Shown piece by piece: positions 42,901 through 54,800 of a stretch of DNA of 64,000 nucleotides (the stretch's first letter is position 1; every line of letters begins with the position of its first letter). The translations under genes were made by a program, and so were the position numbers. The stretch lies in contig JASKOT010000003.1 of assembly GCA_032158125.1 (NCBI GenBank), positions 682,001-746,000 on the forward strand. The letters are read 5' to 3'. The stretch comes from Papiliotrema nemorosa (lineage: Eukaryota > Basidiomycota > Tremellomycetes > Tremellales > Rhynchogastremaceae). Under the pieces are notes generated by a model. The model saw only the letters and a list, made by a program, of their open reading frames with translations, was not told where the DNA came from and searched no databases.

Positions 42901-44791
42901 ATGGCGTGCTCGGTCCACAGCTTTCAACGATGTCTCGACGCTGTGAGCCACCATGAAGGGGAGCCCTGATCCTGCGCCACCTGAATGGTTCGCCTTCTGC
43001 TCTGATTGATCATGCCCGCTCGGCTCGCAAGCTTGGAATGGGCGACGGGACGTGGAGCACCAGAAGGTGAGACCCTGCGGCTCGGTCTAAGTGCGGAGTG
43101 AGAATGGGCCGTTTTTTCGACCCATGATCTCGGCAGGGCAGGATTGCGACCTTGCATAAAATTACGGCAGCTCTGTATCACACGTCTAGACTCATCGGTA
43201 ACCGATGATAAGCTTGACACTGCAAAGAGGTCGCTATAATCGTCGATCCTTCTTACGACTCTTCCCCCTTTATTCAAACCATCCATCTGGTGATTTATTG
43301 TCGCTGCTCATTCGGCAGGATATAGGCAGACACTGGAGGGGTAAGACGTGACACTGCGTCACTTTTATTCATCGAAATAATCTGCCCACCCCGCGCTCTG
43401 CGGACAATTGCGACGCCTTGAGATCAAAGCACGAGCGGATAACCTTATTCTCGGTATCCTCACTTTTCGCCCTCTATAACCGATCGTTCATAAGTATATA
43501 TCGCACACGAAAGCTTTTGTCGACATATTCCAACCGTAGACAAGTGATCGCCATTGAGGTTTGGTAAAAATAAACCTTGCTACTGGTACGGGATTGCTGG
43601 AATTCGAGCAGGCAGGGTTCTTTCTGGAATCTTCACGCAACACTTGGGTAAGTGAATTACTGTGGCTTTGTTCAACCTTGACCCTTGTGGTGTCGTAGTT
43701 TGGCCGGTCAATTGGGCACTGACTGGCAGTCGAGTTGATAGAGGCGCAACAGGTGTACACACGATGTGAGTTGTTCCGTGGGAATCCATGACACTCCTTT
43801 GTCGTTTCAACCTATCACACAAATCTTTGCCAACCCTTTGTCCTCGAGACGACATGTAGTTGACCGAAGAGTCACTCGACTGGCTGTAGTATAGCCCTTT
43901 ATCCGTTGTATAACCCTGATCCTTGCTATTCGGCACCTGTGTTAGGTGAGTCACGGCCTGGGGCCAAGGTTGATGTCTAGTTGGAACAGACAGCAATCCT
44001 CGGTGACCACGCTCGGTCGGAACCAGCTCGGTGAGTACAGATGGCATTGCGATGAGCATTGTGAATGGGGTGACGTCGAGAAAGGGGATCAGTGGGATAT
44101 GGGGACTGATTATTCACATCCACGGAGATGAAGAGGTGCTGATGGACTAGCCATATATAGGAATCCTTCATTAGAAAGTGGGGCCTGTGGACACCCGACC
44201 CAGCGTGAGTGTTGACCCGTTTTCTGTGCCGAGGGTGGCGAGGGCGCAGGGTTCTCGACCTACCTCATAGTGTGGCGTCAGGGTCAGGGCACGGATACGA
44301 AAAGCTTAAACCTTGATCGCGTCAGGGGGCAGGGGGAGGGGGAGAGGGGTGGGGAGAGGGCGAGTCGCCACTGGTGTCTCCTGGGAATCTCCCCGTCTCC
44401 TCGTTCATATGCTCCCCCCCCCCCCCGACCTCATTGTCGCCATGGCCTCGGTCACCTTGGGACCTCCGTGCATCATCGCTCTCTCCTTACATATACCATC
44501 GTCCCATCTCCTACAGCATATTCATCCACCCCATCATTTAGCCAACAATAACAACCGCCATCTCGACAGGGTGTGTAAAACCTGGCTCACGTTTAGTGGG
44601 ATTAGACTACACCGCGTCACCCCCCCCCCTCCCTGTCGTAACAGATCCCAAGTAAGTCACTCCACCCATCACATGCCCTTACGACAAATGCTCCAAAGAA
44701 CCAACGCTAGCCTTTATCGTCGACCAATAATGTTGATCTTTTCACCCAGTTACGATGCTCATTCCCAGTTGATTCCATCCTTTCACTCATC
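42901..44791. other. Long upstream region of the WOPR gene, no gene supported
   Basis: Nearly 1.9 kb without a convincing gene. A minus-strand frame at 42924-43286 is ATG-initiated but has no visible features. The part next to the WOPR gene (44300-44790) is purine/pyrimidine biased, with a 13-nt C run at 44414-44426 and other C/G tracts. Long regulatory regions are usual for master transcription factors. Confidence 0.4.
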
Positions 44792-46264
44792 ATGGCGACC
44801 AGTGCACCTCCTCCCTTGGACCCGCCCTTTCGGGGTTACATTGAGACGACGTTTGATGCCCTATTGGTGTTTGAAGCCGCGCGGAGGGGGATGATCCCAC
44901 GAGTGACGAGGAGATTGATCGAGCGAGAGAGAGGCATGGTGCAGAGCGGTGCAGTTTTTGTCTTTGACGAGCATGAGAGTGGGATCAAGAGGTGGACAGA
45001 TGGGTTGGTATGGAGTCCGAGTAGGATCCTGGGGAATTTCTTGGTACGTCCCACACCCGATCAAAGGCTAATGCCAAGGTGTATCGGGAGACTGACAAGA
45101 AACCCAACCCCACCACGCCCGCCTCGTCGTCTCCGCAACAAAACTCGCCTCTGCTGGGGCTCGAAGGTCATTCGATCTTGGGTCACGGTGCATTGCCCAG
45201 GCCGAGGAGTGGGAGTGATGGGGCCAATATAGATAGGCAGCGGGAGAGGCAGCTCGTCGGGAGCTTGACCAATAGTTACAAGTTTAAAGGGAATGGTCTG
45301 GTGAAAAAGGTTGGGCCCAATCAACGGATCGCGCTAACGTTAGACCATGTCGGTGACCGTGAATGGTTTTGCTCAGCACATGATTTCGTATTATTCGGTC
45401 GAGGATGTGCTCCATGGAAAGCTGCGCAGTCCCTCTACCGTGCCAGAACTCGCCGCCTTGGAGATATCCCCGGAATATCTGCACAAGCAAAACTTTCGAT
45501 TCCCGCCCATGATAGAGGTTGGACAGGATGGAATACCGAGGTATCGTGGAGAGCCAGAGGAACCGACCAGTCCCACCTCGCCAACGCAACCGTCAGAGTA
45601 CGACGCGTACGGGATGCCACCACCTATACGTATCGATCCCAGGCAGCGATCCTCCACGGTGCCCATGCCGATTCCCTCTCCTGCGTCGGCACATTCGTAC
45701 ATCGGGCCCTCTTCCGCGTCGTCGGCGTTTTTCGATCACACTCAAACGCCCCCTATTGTGAGGCAAAATTCAAATTCTTCCCTCCATTCCCGGCCTGGCT
45801 CGTCGAAACGTTATGACCCTTATGCTCCGGCCTCTCCTCGCGTCGCATCACACCATTCAAGGCGGCAGTCGCAGCCTATACCTCCAGGAGATTATTACAT
45901 GGACGTCAAGCCTCAGGTCAGCCCGATTCTTGCGCACGCCCCGAATCCGTACAACTATCAACCACCCTCGACTGCGCCAAGTGCTTTTGCCGATTTTGGA
46001 ACGTATTCGCATCCACCCACGGCGACCACCTATGCGCCGCCGCAATATGCTTGGCAGGCGACACCGGGGAGGTTTCATCCTCAACAGCCTAGAGATTATG
46101 CTCCGCCGTCGAGTTCTGGGTCGTCAGGAGGGTCACAACAGGTCGGAGGTCAGGGTGTGGAGAATGCGGGTTGGGCGCCGTCAGTGTTGCAACCGCCTCA
46201 CCAGTGGGAGGGGCAATTTTCGGAGAATCCAGAGTGGAGGGGGCACGCTCCGAGTGTGGGGTAG
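44792..46264 (+). CDS. WOPR-domain (Gti1/Pac2) transcriptional regulator
   Basis: WOPR proteins (Wor1, Ryp1, Gti1, Pac2) bind DNA and control morphology, development and virulence traits in fungi. ATG at 44792 gives PPFRGYIETTFDALLVFEAA, the first WOPR half. It continues to GIKRWTDGLVWSPSRILGNF, joined across an intron (about 45042-45079) to LVYRE. The second half follows: LTNSYKFKGNGLVKKTMSV then TVNGFAQHMISYYSVEDVLH, with an intron at about 45309-45342. Between the halves is a Pro/Ser/Gly-rich loop of about 60 residues. The C-terminal 250 residues are Pro/Ser/Tyr-rich and disordered, as in the family. Stop at 46262-46264. Confidence 0.92.
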
Positions 46265-47180
46265 ACGCGGGACATCGGACTGGTGACGATCTGTGACGAT
46301 TTCATAATGCAGTGCATGTGGCAGTATTGGGGATGGGGGTTGTACATGTGTATGCAGGTGTTTTTTTGTGAATGTCGGCAATCATGCATTTCATAGTGGT
46401 GTCGGGGTCTGTTCCGGGTCTCGGGATTAGGTTTGAACCTTGTCTTGGCAGCTTGTTTGTTGGGGTGTGGACCGTCGTGTTGGTGGCCATTCCCGTGGGT
46501 CACGGCACTCGAGACGACGAGTTGGAGAGTGCACCTGGATGGCCGGATCCCGTCGAGTTGATTGCGATTACAATAGAGGCTGAATGGATGCTCGATGCCA
46601 TCGGAGTAGGGCGTCGTGTTGTGCCACTCGCAGCCGTCTCTGGACTCGTGGCGCATTCCGTTTCCAGACCGTCGCGTTGTTTGACATTCTGGAAACGGTC
46701 TCCGGACGTTCTCGATTGGTAGCGTTACTGTCCTGTAGGTCCCCCGCAGGCCGTCGTCGATCCTGCTAGTTCTCGGCTGGCTAAAGCCATCCTAACCGTC
46801 GCGTTGTTTGCCATTCTGAAAACGGTCTCCGAACGTTCTCGATTGGTAGCGTTGCTGTCCTGTAGGTCCGCCCCGTTTCGGTCGTCGTCAATCCTGCTAG
46901 TTCTCGGCTGGCTGAAGCCATCCTAACCGTCGCGTTGTTTGCCATTCTGAAGCTGTCCTCGGATGGCTAAAGCCATCCTCAAGCCCGTTGGCTTGTTTGC
47001 CATTTCAGAACACAAGGGACCGCACGTAATGGTTTCGGCTGGCTAAAGCCATCCTCCAGACCGTTGGCTTGTTTGTCATTCCAGAACACAAGGGACCGAC
47101 CGTCATGTCCACGGATGGCTAAAGCCATCCTCTAGTCCATCGTCGTGTTGTCTGCCATTCTGATACCATCAAATAAAGTT

Positions 47181-48164
47181 CCAACGTGTGTATCCTTCAT
47201 ATGCGATTGACCGTCGTCTTGCGCTTCAAAAGGGTTGTCTCGGCTGGCTAAAGCCATCCTCAAAACCGTCGTCTTGTTTGCCATTCTCAGACTGTCCTCG
47301 GATGGCAAAAGCCATCCTCAAGACCGTCGTGTTGATTGCCATCCTCACGGTCATACTGAAGTACATGCCCACGTGTGCATCATTCATATGGGATCAACCG
47401 TCATCTGCCATGCGTCTTGTCTCGGCTGGCTAAAGCCATCCTGGACCGTCGCGTTATCAGCCATTCCCATGCTTGTGGTCTTTGGGGCCAACATCCCAAC
47501 GTGTGCATGTTTCATATATGGTCAACGGTTCATCTGCCATTCCTTTGGTCTCGGCTGTCCAAGGCCATCCTCAGCACCGTCGTGTTGATTGCCATTCCGT
47601 ATCTCAAAGAATCACACTCCGACGTGTGTAGCATTTATACAGCAATGGATTGTCGTGTCATCCCATCACCTCTCGTCTCGGCTGAAGCCATCCTCCGCAC
47701 CGTCGACTTGTCTGCAATTCCCTCTCATCTCGGCTGGCTAAAGCCACCCTCGAGACCGTTGCGTTATCAGCCATTCTCAATCTCTCGATCAGTGAAATTT
47801 CCAACGTGTGTATCATTCATATAGGATCGACTGTCGTTTTGCGCTCAACTCGACCGGCTGGCCATCCCCAAGACCGTCGTGTTGTCTGCCATTCCGGAAA
47901 CTATAAACCCCAAGCCCCAACGTTGGTATTTATAGTGTAAATGGTTTGGAGTAAACGTCTCGACCAGGTGGGAATGGCAGATAACACGACGGTCAGAAGG
48001 ATGGCTCTAGCCATCCGGCACCAGATGTCAGCGTGTCTGCAGGCGAGGTCGAGAATGGCAAACAAGGCGACGGTGGGATCAAGAATGGCCATCCGGGGTA
48101 CTCTCAGACACCAGACACGCTGTGATCACCGAGCCGAGGGGTATATGAATGATACACACGTTGG
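47181..48164. repeat. Third repeated motif (CACGTGTG/CATATG type) within the array
   Basis: A motif close to CCAACGTGTGTATCATTCAT followed by ATA(T/G)GG recurs at about 47181, 47368, 47496, 47619 and 47801 in the left arm, and in inverted orientation ending at 48164 in the right arm. A diverged copy (CCAACGTTGGTATTTATAG) forms the array centre. Spacing in the left arm is about 115-190 bp. Some copies contain CACGTG and CATATG palindromes, so protein binding is possible. Confidence 0.7.
47900..47936. promoter_or_regulatory. Palindromic centre of the array with two outward TATA-like boxes
   Basis: ACTATAAA at 47900-47907 and its exact reverse complement TTTATAGT at 47929-47936 flank a perfect 10-bp palindrome CCAACGTTGG (47917-47926). 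This is the point where motif orientation switches. Each TATAAA faces across the centre into the opposite arm, so a transcription start 25-35 bp downstream would send RNA outward through that arm on each strand. That both are used as promoters is inference. Confidence 0.5.
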
Positions 48165-49185
48165 AATGTTACCTTTTCAATGGTTGGGAAAAAGTTCTTG
48201 ATGAGAGGGGAATGGCAAATAACACGACGGTCCAGGATGGCTTTAGCCATCCGACACATGACCCACGGAGAATGGCAATCTAGCTTTCCGAGGATGGCTT
48301 TAGCCAGCCGAGATGAGAGGGAATGGCAAACAACACGACGGTCCGAGGATGGCCCTGGCCAGCCGAGAATGATAACCAGGCAACGACGTTCCAGGATGGC
48401 TTTAGCCATCCGGGTCTGATCACATGGGAATGGCAAATAACCCGACGCTCATGGAGAATGGCCACGGCCATTCGAGACTGGATGCTGACAGAATCGGCGC
48501 CAAATCAACGGCGACCGAGGATGTGCGTTGAATGGCAGACAAGAAGATGGTTGTGGGGATGCAACCCATCCGAGAACGTTATGATCGGAATGGCAAACAA
48601 CACGACGACCAGCGAATGATCCAAGACCACGACCTAGACTGCCAGACAAGCACACACTAGATCCACAGACCCGCGCACCACTGGAATGGCAAACAAGACG
48701 ACGATCTCAAGTCACCTACCCAAGCAGGAGCGTCGAACAATGGCGGGTAAGCAAACGCCCAGGGACCGATCTGACAATACAACTCTAGACTGGCGAAAAG
48801 AGCCCACGGCACACTCGGTCCACCGATCCAGGGACGTTCGGAATGGCAAACAGCACGACGGTCAAGTCGTGGGTCCACTTTCTCCCTCTAACCATCTGAA
48901 ACGGCAAACAAGGCGACGCTCAAGACACAGTCCAAGCACAACTTGACAATGGCAACCAAGCCGACGATCGCCAGCGAGAGCATGCGTCTACAGAGCCCAG
49001 AGCGAAATCAGGAATGGCAATCAACACCACGGTACGGTCCACCCACTCGAGGTAGTAGACACGACGTATCGAGGAATGGCAAACGACCAGTCTTTGCAAA
49101 CCCCTTTCACCCACCACCCACACATCGGACGCGTCCAACGACCCAAAACCAAACCCCTCGGAATGGCAAACAAGACGACGGATCA

Positions 49186-50276
49186 ACGCCACAATCACCC
49201 TTTTGCAACCCACGATCAAAGGAACACTGGCGATCTTGGCCTCGTAGGCGGCAATGCCGATTCTTGAGATCCCCTCACCGATCCAACATACACCCATCCT
49301 CTGCAACAAATCCACTTGCGCACCACGACCACTCCCAGCATGTCCAGCCACAAGATCGACGACTCTGTGTACACTGCTTACACCGGCCCGGGACAAGTAC
49401 TCTGAACACGGTACCGGTAGACACCATCTACAACGGCACATCCCACTCGACCGACACGGGCGCCACCGGGTGCATGTTTGCTTGGCTGGGGCATGATATC
49501 ACCGTCCAGGGGGCCAGGTCAAATAGGTGCGACCTCTGTGCGGTAGGATCTGACACCAAGGTCGGGTCAATATGGCGTGAGGATAGACGAGGGCAAGGTT
49601 CAGAAAAATAGCGTCGCGACATTGGTGACTCTGTTCGAAACGCACATACGAAAGTCACACGATAGGAATCATCAACATGCCTCGAGACGCCTTCTACACA
49701 GGTGAGCTGCCATGATTTGAAACTGATCACAGCTCTGATTATCGACTCGGTCTCGATCATTGGCACTCCGTCAGTGTCTTTAGGACCCCACAATTGAACA
49801 CTAATCGCATAGACTAGCTTGGGACACTTCCGTCCCCCTGAACGGCCTCGAGTCATCCGCCCGCCCAATATACCCTGCGCAGAGTGTTGCTGCAGCTTAT
49901 CCCAGCGTGTCAAGGTGGCGCGGGTACGAGTGGATACATAGACGCATCGGCAGTGTCTTTGGCTCTTCTAGTCTATACCATGTTCCTCCAGATGATGCTA
50001 TGAATCAAGCTTGCCCGTTTGCCGAAACGCCACCCACGCTCATGTCCGAAGATCATCGACCCCTTCGCACTCGTCCTTTGACCTCGACCCACACCTGATC
50101 GCCCAAACCCCTACCCACCGGGTCACCTACACAACGGAGAGATGCGTTTCACCACCCTCAAAGGGTCAATGCCGCATAAACCACCCTTTCCAGCACTTTC
50201 TCTCTACCCACCGCAACGCTGACTTGCGACGACTCAAATACCGCAACAACCTACACCATACGCAACACACCCCAAG
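49186..50276. other. Intergenic region, nothing supported
   Basis: Between the array and the LACTB2-type gene. Open frames on both strands are patchy with no domain-like sequence. The last 150 bp are AC-rich, like a leader for the plus-strand gene. Confidence 0.4.
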
Positions 50277-51862
50277 ATGAGCGTCGCACAAATGTTGACC
50301 CAAGTGACCCCTCACGACACCAATCTCGAACGGTTGAGCGATTGTGTCAAGGTAAGCCTCCCTCCTGACCCCACTCACTCCAGCTCTCCGCCCACGTCAC
50401 ACGTATCTTGGGCCAAAACCCCGGCATGATGACTCTCCAAGGGACAAACTCGTACCTCCTCCAACCCCCTTCAAACAACCTGGCCCCACTGATCCTCGTC
50501 GACACATCCTCCCCCCACACGGCTCAACAATACGTCGACTGCCTGATGACCCACCTCTACCACCTTGGACTGGAATCTGGCAATCGAGAGACCCATTTTG
50601 AATCCCCCTACGCGATCAAATCCCTCGAAAACCTCCCCGAGGACCAACGCGAGGCTGCCAAAGCCAAGGTGCTTGGAATGCGCAAGCAAGACCCTTCTAT
50701 CCAGGAAATGTTTCGCACCGAATACGGCACACACAGCCGATGGGCTCCCTCGGCCAAAAGGGACCGCCGATTACCCTCCATCGAGCACATCATCGTCACT
50801 CACCGACATCTCGACCACGTCGGAGCGCTGCCCCTCCTCTTGACCACCTTGAAAGAGCACGGATGCCCTCCTCCAAAACTCTGGAAATTCCCTTCCCCCG
50901 ATGAAGCCCAACTTCTCGCCAACCCTCGAGACCGGCCCACCTCGGACCAAGCGCTTTTCGAAATCCTCCCTGTAGGCGCATACACGCCATTCTTCCCGTT
51001 CCAACCCTTCCACCCCGTCATGCCGGGCCTCATGATCTCCATCATCGATCCAGTCTACCGCAACCTACTCAAACACGACAAGGAGGGTAAACCCAAATGG
51101 AACGAGGTCCCCGAGATTGCCCGGGTCAGCGTGAGATGTCTCCGAACACCGGGCCACACTGCAGACAGTATCAGTCTGGTCATGTGTGAAGGTGAAAAGG
51201 GGGTCTTTACCGGTGACACGGTGCTGGGTCAGGGCACCACTGTGTTCACCGACTTGACCGCCTACATGTCCTCGCTCAACACCCTCCTCGCGCTCAAGCC
51301 GTCAGTGCTCTACCCGGCTCACGGCCCGCACCTCCCCACCCGAGAAAGGGCCACCAAGCACATTTCCGATTACATTACCCATCGACAAGAACGAGAAGAC
51401 CAGATTGTCAAGATACTCCAGACCATTGCGTCTGATCCCGACTCGTTGAGCGGGACGATGGGCGACATCATGGTCAAGGTCAAAGAAGCCCAACTCAGGG
51501 AGCAACAATACAACTGGGAATTTTTCGCTGGAAAGCCACACAAGTCCAAGGACTCTGAGACTGACCCCGAGGTGGAAGAGCGTGAAAAAACCAAATACCG
51601 TCAATCCATCTGCGACAAATTCCCCTCAGCCAAGGCAATCACCATCCCGCTCATGTGCCGAATCCTGTACCAAACCGACAAGGAAACACTCGTCAATGCC
51701 GCGTCGAAATCGGTCGATGCGCATTTACGAAAGCTCGAAGGGGAAGGCACGGCCAAACGGGTCCAAGTGAGGTTGCCAGTGGTGACAGAAGGGAACATTG
51801 GGGATGCCGAGGATATGCCAGGGTGGGAATGGATCGAGGATGGGAAGATCAAGCTCGACTAG
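50277..51862 (+). CDS. LACTB2: LACTB2-type metallo-beta-lactamase-fold nuclease
   Basis: LACTB2 relatives are zinc-dependent endoribonucleases, mitochondrial in animals. Exon 1 (MSVAQMLTQVTPHDTNLERL..CVK) is followed by a 32-nt intron with gtaagc and ccag borders. The second exon is open to the stop: VTRILGQNPGMMTLQGTNSY with LLQPP, then HIIVTHRHLDHVGALP (H-x-H-x-D-H metal site), LRTPGHTADSISL (His ligand), GVFTGDTVLGQGTTVFTDL (Asp ligand) and LYPAHGPHLP (His ligand). The C-terminal winged-helix region carries WEFFAGKP-type sequence. A 100-residue insertion before the metal motif is longer than in animals (EDQREAAKAKVLGMRKQDPS). Stop at 51860-51862, 31 bp from the DIS3 stop on the other strand. 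Confidence 0.92.
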
Positions 51863-51893
51863 TATAGATGCATCAGTAGCGAGAGGTATACTG

Positions 51894-54800
51894 CTACAAC
51901 CCCACCGACGAGACTGGCTCAACCAACACCATCCTGACCTTTCCCCGTTGAGTGTTCTGATCCTTTTCAATCCCCACTTCAACCACCACCTTGTCAAACA
52001 CCCCAATCACCTCCCTGCCCTCAGCGCTCGGCACCGAGATTGTATAATTCTCCGCATCATAATCATGAGTGTCCCTCTTAAACGTAATCAGACCCTCCAA
52101 TCCGAGCCTATCATCAGCTCACCACTCACACGTGACCCACCTGGAGACGAAAACAGCGAGACCATTCTTAAACGTCCTAATCACAAATGCCTCCTCCTTG
52201 CTGCCCTTTTCCGCCGTATACCCTTTACCCTTGAGTGCCAACCCGACGTAAAACTCTACACTCGCTCTCGAGGCCATCTGAGCCAATCGGTGCCGCTTGT
52301 TCACCACCGACATGGTCTTTTCCACGTGCGATTTCGACTGTAGAGACGGGTGCAGTGGGGTGTAGTTGATCGCCGCGGCCAACTGTCGATGGGCCAATAC
52401 ATCGGCATACCGACGAATGGGCGAGGTGAAATGGGTATAGATCCGACTGGCCAGACCATAATGCCCATATGCCTCTTTCGACACGGACCCCGAGCAAAAG
52501 TATTCGGCGGCGAGCATGCATCGGGTCGCCATGATCCTCACCAGCGTGTTGAACTCGGGCAGTTTTGGATCCACACACGCGTCGAGCGATTTCGCCAATG
52601 CACCCGAGCTCGACACATCCAGCGTCATGCCCTTTCGCTTCATGAGAATATCCTGCAGCGCTTCAAAGTTGGTCTTTGGCGGAGGCGAGTGTCGACGCAA
52701 CACTGCCGTCGCGGGAAACGTCTCTTGTATCTTTGCCGCGACAGAAATATTGGCGAGCAGCATGAATTCCTCGACGAGCGAGTTGGTCTCTCGTTGTTCC
52801 TTTTGCTCCACGTCAATCGGCTCGGCAGCCTCTGACGAGGCGAGGTGAATCTTGAGCTCTGGACTGGAGAGCGACAGAGCACCCGCCCTCATTCGCCCCT
52901 CCTTGAGCTTGATCGCGAGCGAGTTGAGCAGTCTTATCGATTGAGTCAGGGGGTCATTCAACGACCTGTCGTCAGAGGTTTCCACAACATGACCCACTTG
53001 TCGTCCTTGCGATTCTGCGCCGCCTCGTAAGTAAACGCCTCTTTGGACGCAATGACTGATTTGGTAAACCTGACATTGACAATCTCGGCATCCTGGTTCA
53101 TTTCCTACCGGTCAGCTCCGCCACGATAATCACCCACCCAAATGACCGAAAACGCGAGCCGCTCGACAAACGGTCGCAAGGAACACAGATTGGTCCCGAG
53201 CAAATGCGGCAGCATGTCGATACGCCTGTCCACCAAGTACACGGTCGTGCCACGACTGGCGGCCTCGGAATCCATCGGGTTGTCGGGATGGACAAAGTGT
53301 GATACGTCGGCAATGTCTGGAATGAGCTTACATCACCATCCGTCACTCACGAACACCGGCTTCGATGTTACCATTGGGCAGCTGTCTCGCGTGCAGGGCG
53401 TCATCAATGTCCTGGCAGCCTACATTCAGCTCAACGGTGGATCACAACTCACCAGGCGGATCAATACTGCAGACTATCAGATCCCTCAGATCCTCACGAT
53501 CCCTCCACTCCAAACTATCGGGAGCCTTTTTCGGTACCACCCATTTGTCGCCCTCTTTTGGCAGACAATTCAAAATGGCCTTTCCAAACGGCCTGTAGGG
53601 CACCTCGTATTCCAGCAGCAAACTCTCCTGCTCTGCCTCTTTGCTCTCCACCTGACCCAGGGCTCGGACAAAATGACCATCGGGATACCGCGAATGGGTC
53701 GACCAAGAATCAATCGTCACCAAAATCTTCTGATCAATGAGCGCAGGTGCTTGGCGCGTTCGCAATCGAATCCTCGGGAGGGTTCTCGACAAGGGCGTGG
53801 CAAATACCGTCTGTTGCGACAGGGAGGTGAGAGCAGCCGCAGAAAGCGACGACCGGTCGAGGTGGCACACGTAGCTGGTCATCAGAGACGTTGCCTTTTT
53901 CACTCACGCTCGCCAGTTTCGCTTGACCACACCAACGACCTTGCCGGTAGGCAACACATCCCTCGGCTTTCGCTTTGTCTCTTCGTCCACCTCCATCTGC
54001 AGCTCTGCCTTGGATCTCTCCGTAAAACCCTCGTCGTCTTCCGCATCATCGTCTCGCAGCGCGACTATCGTTCAGCGTATTTATATCAATCACTCACCAT
54101 CCTGATCAATGACCTCTTCCCCTGGGGCCTTCCATTCGGATTGTGGGAAAATCTCCACCACCACCATGTCCCCGTCCACGGATCGGTTCATATTCTCCCG
54201 ACCCACAAGCAAAACTGCCTTGTCGAGCCCAGGCACATTGACTCTCCCCTGGCGTCAGCTTGATGCGGTAGACTTTGGCCCACCTCGAGATAGTTGTACT
54301 GGCTCGCGTTGAAATGGCCCTGATGAAACCTGCCACTCTTGACTCCTGCAGTGAGGACGTCTTGGGAGAGGTACTGCCAATGAGACGTATCCTGCACTGG
54401 CCACTCACCTCGTGGTATATCCTCCTGCCCCTACGCTCACTCGGGTCCATCTCGTCGACGCCACCAACCACTAGATCGACCAAGGCCTCACGCACATCAC
54501 CCAATAATCCGTCGACGTAATCTTTCGTACTGGATACGAGCAGACCATCCTGTTGAGCAATCTCCCGATTCCTCCTATCGTCACTGAGCATGACCAACGA
54601 TGGAGGATTGGGCGATGTAGAGTGCAGGTGATCGTGGTAAAAGTGTAAAGTCTCTCGAATGGCTAGAGTTAATACATCAAACTTGGGTGGACCCACCTCG
54701 ATCGTTGCGATCATTGGGACCTTCTTTGACACCGTCTTTGGTCTCCACCACCGTGGCCGTCTCCCTTCTCGCCTCGTTCCACCATACCCACACACATCGC

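Larger units (their letters stand above)
46640..49185. repeat. Large inverted array of diverged short motifs
   Basis: Two opposed arms of tandem-like degenerate motifs. Right arm (about 47972-49185): copies of GAATGGCAAACAACACGACG, often followed by GGTC and then the palindrome GGATGGCTTTAGCCATCC. Left arm (about 46640-47900): the reverse complements, with GGCTGGCTAAAGCCATCC placed before ACCGTCGTGTTGTTTGCCAT. I count about 12 palindrome copies on the left and 8-9 on the right, and roughly 14 copies of the first motif on each side. Examples are left at 46668, 46795, 47266, 47873 and right at 47972, 48210, 48321, 48588, 48683, 49160. Copies are spaced irregularly (about 50-130 bp), and the right arm thins out past 48640. 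Both flanks are single-copy genes. It does not resemble a known transposon, CRISPR or rDNA spacer. Confidence 0.85.

Noticed and set aside
42924..43286. 120-codon minus-strand frame starting at an ATG
   Set aside because: Basic, Ser-rich and featureless, and not linked to any further exon on that strand.
46640..49185. CRISPR-like or satellite array
   Set aside because: Repeats are too diverged, irregularly spaced and strand-inverted around a centre; this is a eukaryotic genome, so CRISPR does not apply, and monomer length is not constant as in a satellite.
48943..49611. 222-codon plus-strand open frame
   Set aside because: It overlaps the right end of the motif array, has skewed composition and no domain-like sequence; the array motif explains part of it.
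53142..54263. 373-codon plus-strand frame
   Set aside because: Antisense to the RNB and OB exons of DIS3, whose motifs are unambiguous on the other strand.
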